DNA of 17,440 nt, taken from positions 1-17,440 of the forward strand of contig JBMOJH010000072.1 in assembly GCA_049316905.1 (NCBI GenBank). The letters are read 5' to 3'. Positions 13,190 through 17,440 of this stretch are shown here, one piece after another (the stretch's first letter is position 1; each line of letters starts with the position of its first letter). Below the pieces are notes generated by a model that saw only the letters and a program-made list of their open reading frames with translations, was not told the origin of the DNA and made no database searches. A program made the position numbers and the translations under genes. The DNA is from CAIPVR01 sp049316905. Its GTDB lineage: Bacteria; Actinomycetota; Acidimicrobiia; Acidimicrobiales; Microtrichaceae.

Positions 13190-13924
13190 ATGGAGCTGAG
13201 CGCCCTGGACCCGTCACGGATGCCCGTGCACGTGGCGATCGTGATGGACGGCAACGGCCGGTGGGCCCAGCGGCGGGGGCTCCCCCGCACCGACGGGCAC
13301 GCCGCTGGGGAGGAGGCGCTCCTCGACACCGTGTGGGGCGCGCTCGACGCCGGGGTCCGCTGGCTCACCGTGTACGCGTTCTCCACGGAGAACTGGAAGC
13401 GGCCCGTGGACGAGGTGCGCTTCCTCATGAACTTCAACGACCGCCTGCTGGTGGGCCGTCGCGACGAGCTGCACGCGAAGAACGTGAAGGTGCAGTTCCT
13501 CGGCCGGCGCGACTGGCGGGTGCCGCGGCGCGTCCTGCGCCGCATCGAGGAGACCGAGCGCCTCACCGCCGACAACACGGCGATGACGTTCTCCATGGCG
13601 TTCAACTACGGCGGCCGGGCCGAGCTGGTCGACGCGGTCCGGGCCATCGTCCGGGAGGGCGTGCCGGCCGACAAGGTCGACGAGAAGACCATCCGCCGGC
13701 ACCTCTACGACCCGTCGATGCCGGATCCGGAGCTGGTCATCCGCACCTCCGCGGAGTACCGGATCTCCAACTTCCTGCTCTGGGAGCTCGCCTACTCCGA
13801 GCTCGTGTTCACCGACGTGCTGTGGCCCGACTTCCGTCGTGGCGACCTCTACGAGGCGATCGACGAGTTCCAGCGCCGCGACCGTCGCTTCGGCGGCCTC
13901 ACCGACGCGGATCCGGCGGGCTGA
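13190..13924 (+). CDS. uppS: Isoprenyl (polyprenyl) diphosphate synthase, UppS family
   Basis: Predicted 244-residue cis-prenyltransferase. The catalytic MDGNGRWA block (19-26, with Asp20), RTDGHAAGEEAL, TVYAFSTENWKRP, FSMAFNYGGRAEL and RTSAEYRISNFLLWELAYSE (185-204) are present. The enzyme condenses isopentenyl diphosphate units on an allylic primer to make the lipid carrier for peptidoglycan and other wall glycans. The usual G-E-H/Q-R tetrad of the last motif reads A-E-Y-R here, while the diphosphate-binding Arg and flanking residues are kept. The ATG at 13190 is the first start in frame. Chain length cannot be told from this sequence. Confidence 0.94.
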   Translation: MELSALDPSRMPVHVAIVMDGNGRWAQRRGLPRTDGHAAGEEALLDTVWGALDAGVRWLTVYAFSTENWKRPVDEVRFLMNFNDRLLVGRRDELHAKNVKVQFLGRRDWRVPRRVLRRIEETERLTADNTAMTFSMAFNYGGRAELVDAVRAIVREGVPADKVDEKTIRRHLYDPSMPDPELVIRTSAEYRISNFLLWELAYSELVFTDVLWPDFRRGDLYEAIDEFQRRDRRFGGLTDADPAG

Positions 13925-13976
13925 GGCCGGTCGCGCCGGGCACCACCGCCGCGGCGCCGGGTGGGAGACTGCGGGG

Positions 13977-14693
13977 GTGAGCCTCTACCGCGACACCGCC
14001 GTGGTGCTGCGCACCCACAAGCTGGGTGAGGCCGACCGCGTGGTGGTGCTCATGGGCCGGGCCACCGGAAAGCTCCGGGCCGTGGCCAAGGGCGTGCGGC
14101 GCACCGGCTCCAAGTTCGGGTCGCGCCTCGAGCCGGGCTCCCACGTGCACGTGCAGCTCCACGAGGGCCGGGGCGAGCTCGACATCGTGACCCAGACCGA
14201 GTCGGTGGAACCGTTCCCGCGCACCCGGGAGGACCTGTCACGGCTGTCGCGGGCCGCCGCCCTGCTCGAGGCGGTCGACCAGGTGGCCCAGGACCGCGAG
14301 CCGGCGCCCCGCCTGTTCGACATGCTCGTCGGCGGCCTGCGCACCGTGGAGGAGCGCAACCCGCCGCTCGTGGCCGCCGCGTTCTACCTCAAACTGCTCT
14401 CCGCGGAGGGGGTGGCGCCGGAGCTCGACCGCTGCGTCGGCTGCGGCGACGAGGACGGGCCCTTCGCACTGGTGCTCGAGCGGGGTGGCGTGCACTGCCG
14501 GGCGTGCGGCTCCGGCCGGCCCGTCACCGACGAGGCCCTGGCCGTGTCCCGGGCGGTGCTCGGCGGAGGGCTCAACGCCGCGCTGGCCCTCCCGGAGGGG
14601 ATGGTCACCCACGAGGTGGAGGCGCTGGCCACCACCGCGCTCGAGGGTCACCTCGAACGGCGCCTCCGGGCCGTGCGCGTGCTGCACGACTGA
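13977..14693 (+). CDS. recO: DNA repair protein RecO
   Basis: Predicted 238-residue protein. The N-terminal OB fold (about 1-80) begins SLYRDTAVVLRTHKLGEADR and contains KLRAVAKGVRR and KFGSRLEPGSHV. A helical region follows, with a four-cysteine zinc site (C153-x2-C156 and C174-x2-C177). RecO works with RecR to load RecA onto SSB-coated gapped DNA. The GTG at 13977 is chosen since the OB fold begins at once; the frame extends upstream into uppS without family sequence. A GGGAG run lies upstream, and GAGACT (13965-13970) is only a poor -10 match. It ends at a hairpin-rich convergent junction. Confidence 0.93.
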   Translation: MSLYRDTAVVLRTHKLGEADRVVVLMGRATGKLRAVAKGVRRTGSKFGSRLEPGSHVHVQLHEGRGELDIVTQTESVEPFPRTREDLSRLSRAAALLEAVDQVAQDREPAPRLFDMLVGGLRTVEERNPPLVAAAFYLKLLSAEGVAPELDRCVGCGDEDGPFALVLERGGVHCRACGSGRPVTDEALAVSRAVLGGGLNAALALPEGMVTHEVEALATTALEGHLERRLRAVRVLHD

Positions 14694-14705
14694 ACCCGGA
14701 CGCGA

Positions 14706-14735
14706 CGACGGGGGACCTCATGGGGTCCCCCGTCG
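14706..14735. terminator. GC-rich hairpin between convergent recO and the membrane-protein gene
   Basis: A perfect 12-bp stem (14706-14717 pairing with 14724-14735) encloses a 6-base loop. Neither side has a U-tract, so it is not a textbook intrinsic terminator, but its place between two converging genes fits a bidirectional stop. A smaller GGCC-GTGC-GGCC hairpin (14741-14752) follows. Confidence 0.6.
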
Positions 14736-14760
14736 CGTCGGGCCGTGCGGCCGTGGTGCC

Positions 14761-15654
14761 CTAGGGGACCACCGGCTCCTGGTTGAGCGCCCGGTACGAG
14801 TAGATGATCGCCACGAGTGCGACGGGGGCGGACACGAGGAGCCCCACGCAGCAGAGGATGAAGCCGGCCACGTAGATGAGCCAGGCGACGAGCAGGATGA
14901 CGAACACCTGACCGAAGTTGTCCTTCACCCAGTTGAAGCTCTGCGTGATCGCCTCGCCCGGTCCCACGCCCTTGTCGAGGGCGATGATCGGCGCGTACGT
15001 CATGAAGATCATCCAGATGATCCCGGGGATGATGCACAGGGCGAAGCCGACGATCGCACCCAACCCCACCACGATCACCGTGAGGATGTAGGGAACGATG
15101 TTCTCTGTCTGCGCCAGCATCGACACGTTCGGAGCCGTGCCCTTCGTGACGCCGAGACCGGCCCGGTAGACCCCGGCCTGGATGATCTGCAGAACGATCT
15201 GGAACCCCGCCGCCAGCGCGAAGGTCCAGATCAGGGCGAGGAAGCCCGTGCTGTTCGGCGTGAGGATCCCGCGGATGAAGCTGAGCACGATGGCCGCGAC
15301 CACCACCGCCACCATCAGGAAGATGAACTGTCCCGCGTTCTCGGTGAACTTCTTCCAGCCGTAGGAGACGGCCGCCCCCACGTCGAGCCGCGGCATCTCG
15401 CTGCCGCCGCCGTACCCGCCGCCATATGGCTGGGCCGGCGGGGGCTGGTAGCCGCCACCGCCGTAGCCGCCGGGCGGGGGCTGGGCCGGAGGACCCGGCG
15501 GTTGCCCCGGAGGCGCGCCGGGCGGAGGCCCTGCGGGCGGAGGGCCCGCGGGCGGCGGCATTCCGCCGGGGGGCGGCGGGGGAGGGTTGCCACCCGGGGG
15601 CGGCGGAGGCGGAGGGGTGCCACCGGGGGGCGGTGGCAGGTTCGGATCACTCAT
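14761..15654 (-). CDS. Proline/glycine-rich multi-span membrane protein
   Basis: Predicted 297-residue protein. Residues 1-85 are a cytoplasmic or surface low-complexity tail of Pro runs separated by GG, then Tyr/Gly-rich. The rest has about six hydrophobic helices (roughly 108-128, 138-160, 188-205, 207-222, 249-268, 271-287), with a conserved-looking LDVGAAVSYGWKKFTENAGQ lead-in and AITQSFNWVKDNFGQVF. It recalls the mycobacterial 'proline and glycine rich transmembrane' proteins and DUF975-like membrane proteins; biochemical role unknown. ATG at 15654 has GGAGG close upstream. A TACGGT hexamer about 15696-15701 on the minus strand is a possible -10. It is divergent from glyS and convergent with recO. 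Confidence 0.87.
   Translation of the reverse strand: MSDPNLPPPPGGTPPPPPPPGGNPPPPPPGGMPPPAGPPPAGPPPGAPPGQPPGPPAQPPPGGYGGGGYQPPPAQPYGGGYGGGSEMPRLDVGAAVSYGWKKFTENAGQFIFLMVAVVVAAIVLSFIRGILTPNSTGFLALIWTFALAAGFQIVLQIIQAGVYRAGLGVTKGTAPNVSMLAQTENIVPYILTVIVVGLGAIVGFALCIIPGIIWMIFMTYAPIIALDKGVGPGEAITQSFNWVKDNFGQVFVILLVAWLIYVAGFILCCVGLLVSAPVALVAIIYSYRALNQEPVVP
15400..15650. repeat. Pro/Gly-codon low-complexity tract with G-runs on the plus strand
   Basis: This part of the membrane-protein gene encodes alternating Pro runs and Gly pairs. On the plus strand it shows repeated runs of three to six G separated by short spacers, strongest around 15561-15640. It could fold into G-quadruplexes, but codon constraint alone explains it. 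Confidence 0.6.
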
Positions 15655-15792
15655 GGGTCCTCCAAGGGGGCGGGGCGGATGCGGCACCCGGCGCACTCAC
15701 CGTAGCGACGCGGCGCCCCGATCCGGCGGATGACCTGCGCTCGCGGTGGCGTCGGGACCGTGCAGGGGTGAGGGGTGACGTGCGTGGCCCGG

Positions 15793-15798
15793 TAGCCT
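15793..15798 (+). promoter_or_regulatory. Candidate -10 hexamer (TAGCCT) for a leaderless glyS transcript
   Basis: TAGCCT fits TAnnnT and ends 8 bases before the glyS ATG at 15807. The bases between are mostly C, with no Shine-Dalgarno sequence. It lies in the 152-base region shared with the divergent membrane-protein gene. Confidence 0.5.
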
Positions 15799-15806
15799 CC
15801 GCCCCC

Positions 15807-17132
15807 ATGTCCGAGGACCAGGCACCGTCGCCCGAGCTGTTCGACAAGATCGTCAACCTGACCAAGCGCCGCGGGTTCGTCTATCCCTCCGCGGAGATCT
15901 ACGGCGGCTTCCGGTCGACCTACGACTACGGGCCGATCGGGGTCCTGCTCCTGCGCAACGTGAAGGACGCCTGGTGGCGTTCCATGGTGCAGCTGCGGGG
16001 CGACGTCGTGGGCCTGGACGCGTCGATCCTGTCGCCACCCCAGGTGTGGGAGGCCTCCGGCCACCTGGCGAACTTCACGGATCCGCTCGTGGACTGCACC
16101 AACTGCAAGCAGCGGTTCCGTCTGGACAAGCTCGACGACCCCGAGCAGTGCCCGAGCTGTGGCAAGCGGGGGACGTTCACCGAGCCGCGGCAGTTCAACC
16201 TGATGTTCAAGACCCAGGCCGGGCCGGTGGAGGACGCCGCGTCGGTGGCCTACCTGCGGCCGGAGACGGCCCAGGGGATGTTCATCAACTTCAAGAACGT
16301 GATCGACACCACGCGGGTGCGGCCCCCGTTCGGGATCGCGCAGATCGGCAAGTCGTTCCGCAACGAGATCACCCCCGGCCAGTTCGTGTTCCGGACCCGC
16401 GAGTTCGAGCAGATGGAGATGGAGTACTTCGTGCCGCCCGCCGAGGCGCAGCAGTGGTACGAGTACTGGTGCGAGGAGCGGTACCGCTGGTACCTCGACC
16501 ACGGCATGCCCGAGGCGAAGCTCCGGGTGCGCGCCCACGACGCGGACGAGCTGTCGCACTACTCCTCCGGCACCTCGGACGTGGAGTTCCTGTTCCCGTG
16601 GGGCTGGGACGAACTCGAGGGCATCGCCAACCGCGGCGACTACGACCTGACGCAGCACGCCACTCATTCCGGCGAGAAGCTCGAGTGGTACGACCAGGCC
16701 GCGAACGAGCGGTGGACCCCCCACGTGATCGAGCCCGCCGCCGGAGCGACCCGCACCGCGATGGCCTTCCTGATGGCCGCGTACGACGAGGAGGAGGTAC
16801 GGGGCGAGACGCGCGTGGTCCTGCGCTTCCACCCGCGCATCGCTCCCTACAAGGCGGCGGTGCTCCCGCTGTCGAAGAAGCCGGAGCTGACAGGCCCCGC
16901 CGGCGAGCTCGCGACGGCCCTGCGCGGCTCGTTCATGGTCGACTACGACGAGACGCAGTCGATCGGGCGCCGCTACCGGCGTCAGGACGAGCTGGGCACG
17001 CCGTTCTGCATCACCTACGACTTCGACTCGCTCGAGGACCACGCGGTGACGATTCGCGAGCGGGACTCGATGGAGCAGGAGCGTGTGCCGGTGGCCGGCG
17101 TGGCCGCCTACCTGGCCGAACGTCTGGCCTGA
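15807..17132 (+). CDS. glyS: Glycyl-tRNA synthetase (single-chain alpha2 type)
   Basis: Predicted 441-residue class II synthetase that charges tRNA-Gly. It begins with the family's LFDKIVNLTKRRGFVYPSAE, then IYGGFRSTYDYGPIG. A zinc-knuckle insertion has C97-x2-C100 and C115-x2-C118. The class II core follows: RPETAQGMFINF, motif 2 FRNEITPGQFVFRTREFEQME (184-204) and motif 3 GATRTAMAFL (313-322). A C-terminal anticodon-binding domain starts near RFHPRIAPYKAAVLPL. This is the eukaryote/archaeal-like homodimeric form used by Actinobacteria, not the alpha2-beta2 form. The ATG at 15807 fits the family N-terminus; the open frame upstream to 15426 is a shadow of the divergent Pro-rich gene. It appears intact. 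Confidence 0.96.
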   Translation: MSEDQAPSPELFDKIVNLTKRRGFVYPSAEIYGGFRSTYDYGPIGVLLLRNVKDAWWRSMVQLRGDVVGLDASILSPPQVWEASGHLANFTDPLVDCTNCKQRFRLDKLDDPEQCPSCGKRGTFTEPRQFNLMFKTQAGPVEDAASVAYLRPETAQGMFINFKNVIDTTRVRPPFGIAQIGKSFRNEITPGQFVFRTREFEQMEMEYFVPPAEAQQWYEYWCEERYRWYLDHGMPEAKLRVRAHDADELSHYSSGTSDVEFLFPWGWDELEGIANRGDYDLTQHATHSGEKLEWYDQAANERWTPHVIEPAAGATRTAMAFLMAAYDEEEVRGETRVVLRFHPRIAPYKAAVLPLSKKPELTGPAGELATALRGSFMVDYDETQSIGRRYRRQDELGTPFCITYDFDSLEDHAVTIRERDSMEQERVPVAGVAAYLAERLA

Positions 17133-17161
17133 GCGCCGGGGTGGGCCCCGCGCCCCGGTCG

Positions 17162-17181
17162 GCTGAGCGCCGCGGCTCAGC
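17162..17181. terminator. Hairpin between convergent glyS and the coiled-coil gene
   Basis: GCTGAGC (17162-17168) and GCTCAGC (17175-17181) form a perfect 7-bp stem with a 6-base loop. It covers the stop codon of the minus-strand gene (17177-17179). A second GC-rich inverted repeat (CCGGGG/CCCCGG) lies between the glyS stop and this hairpin. No U-tract is visible. Confidence 0.45.
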
Positions 17182-17440
17182 GCAGTGCGGCCATCGCTGC
17201 GACGAGGATCGTGGCGATCGCCAGCATCGTGCTGACGTTCCAGACCATCATCCGCCGGAACTCGGTGTGCATCTCCACGCGCATCTCCTCGCGGAACGAC
17301 GCGAACTCCGCCCGCATCTCGGCGCGGAACGCATCCATCTCACCGCGGATCTCCGCCCGGAAGGCGTTCATCTCGCCGTGGATCTCGGAGCGGAACGCGT
17401 CCATCTCCGCGCGCATCTCGGAGCGGAACGCGTCCATCTC
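17177..17440 (-). CDS. Tail-anchored coiled-coil protein with 11-residue repeats (partial, N-terminus outside window)
   Basis: At least 87 codons to the stop; the frame is open through the right edge, so the start is not seen and the internal ATGs are part of the repeat. Five units of 11 residues are visible (MDAFRSEMRAE, MDAFRSEIHGE, MNAFRAEIRGE, MDAFRAEMRAE, FASFREEMRVE). A degenerate sixth unit and a C-terminal transmembrane helix (NVSTMLAIATILVAAMAAL) follow. The hendecad period predicts a long right-handed coiled coil ending in a tail anchor. No specific function can be named; similar short coiled-coil membrane proteins are found widely and are poorly characterised. It converges on glyS. 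Confidence 0.75.
   Translation of the reverse strand, partial: EMDAFRSEMRAEMDAFRSEIHGEMNAFRAEIRGEMDAFRAEMRAEFASFREEMRVEMHTEFRRMMVWNVSTMLAIATILVAAMAALR
17273..17440. repeat. 33-bp tandem repeat encoding an 11-residue coiled-coil unit
   Basis: Successive 33-base units start at 17437, 17404, 17371, 17338 and 17305, reading down the minus strand. The outer units are nearly identical at the base level and the innermost is degenerate. The array runs off the right edge, so copy number is unknown. Confidence 0.8.

Noticed and set aside
11743..13605. 620-codon open frame on the minus strand opposite the CBS protein, era and uppS
   Set aside because: Antisense to three clear housekeeping genes; Ser/Arg/Pro-rich translation without domain features.
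15426..15806. Upstream extension of the glyS frame by 127 codons
   Set aside because: Low-complexity Gly/Ala shadow of the divergent Pro-rich gene; the synthetase family begins at the ATG at 15807.
17273..17440. 33-bp repeats as a CRISPR array or intergenic satellite
   Set aside because: The units abut directly without spacers and keep an open frame with an 11-residue period ending in a transmembrane helix.

Overview
The window is very GC-rich DNA (estimated low 70s percent) with mycobacteria-like housekeeping gene order: phoH, ybeY, a CNNM/CBS membrane protein, era, uppS, recO, then a single-chain alpha2-type glyS. This points to Actinomycetota. The gene set and the excisionase-type HTH protein suggest a deep-branching class such as Acidimicrobiia, but that is an inference from gene content and recall, not a proven placement.

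Left half (44-8592, minus strand): a compact Tad/Flp-type pilus operon. In transcription order it holds a CpaB-like SAF protein, a CpaE-like MinD/Ssd ATPase relative, the CpaF/TadA motor ATPase, TadB, TadC, a small pilin-like protein, three TadE/TadG-like single-span pseudopilins, a transmembrane protein with a degenerate kinase domain, and a three-span LysM protein. Nearly every junction is a 4-base or slightly longer start/stop overlap (ATGA, GTGA, CTGA, TGATG). The one real gap (42 bases) lies before the pilin-like gene, which has its own strong Shine-Dalgarno sequence. No prepilin peptidase, secretin or canonical Flp major pilin is seen, so the locus may continue beyond the left edge.

Middle (8593-9495): an AT-rich island carries a promoter with a perfect TTGACA box facing the pilus operon. 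Next to it and divergent is a small excisionase/BldC-like HTH gene. That gene converges on, and overlaps by 46 bases, an uncharacterised protein that appears to hold two tandem Sm-like/SH3-like small-barrel repeats.

Right half (9496-17132): an RNA-metabolism and envelope cluster on the plus strand. phoH, ybeY, the CBS protein and era are joined by overlaps, followed by uppS and recO with short spacers. A hairpin-bearing convergent junction follows recO. Then comes a proline/glycine-rich multi-span membrane protein on the minus strand, divergent from glyS. At the right edge is a partial minus-strand gene for a tail-anchored coiled-coil protein built on an 11-residue (33-bp) repeat.

Four plus-strand genes that begin transcription units (the HTH gene, phoH, uppS, glyS) have a TAnnnT hexamer ending 8 to 10 bases before the start codon and little or no Shine-Dalgarno sequence, which suggests leaderless mRNAs. 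No tRNA, rRNA, CRISPR array, insertion sequence or phage gene was recognised.
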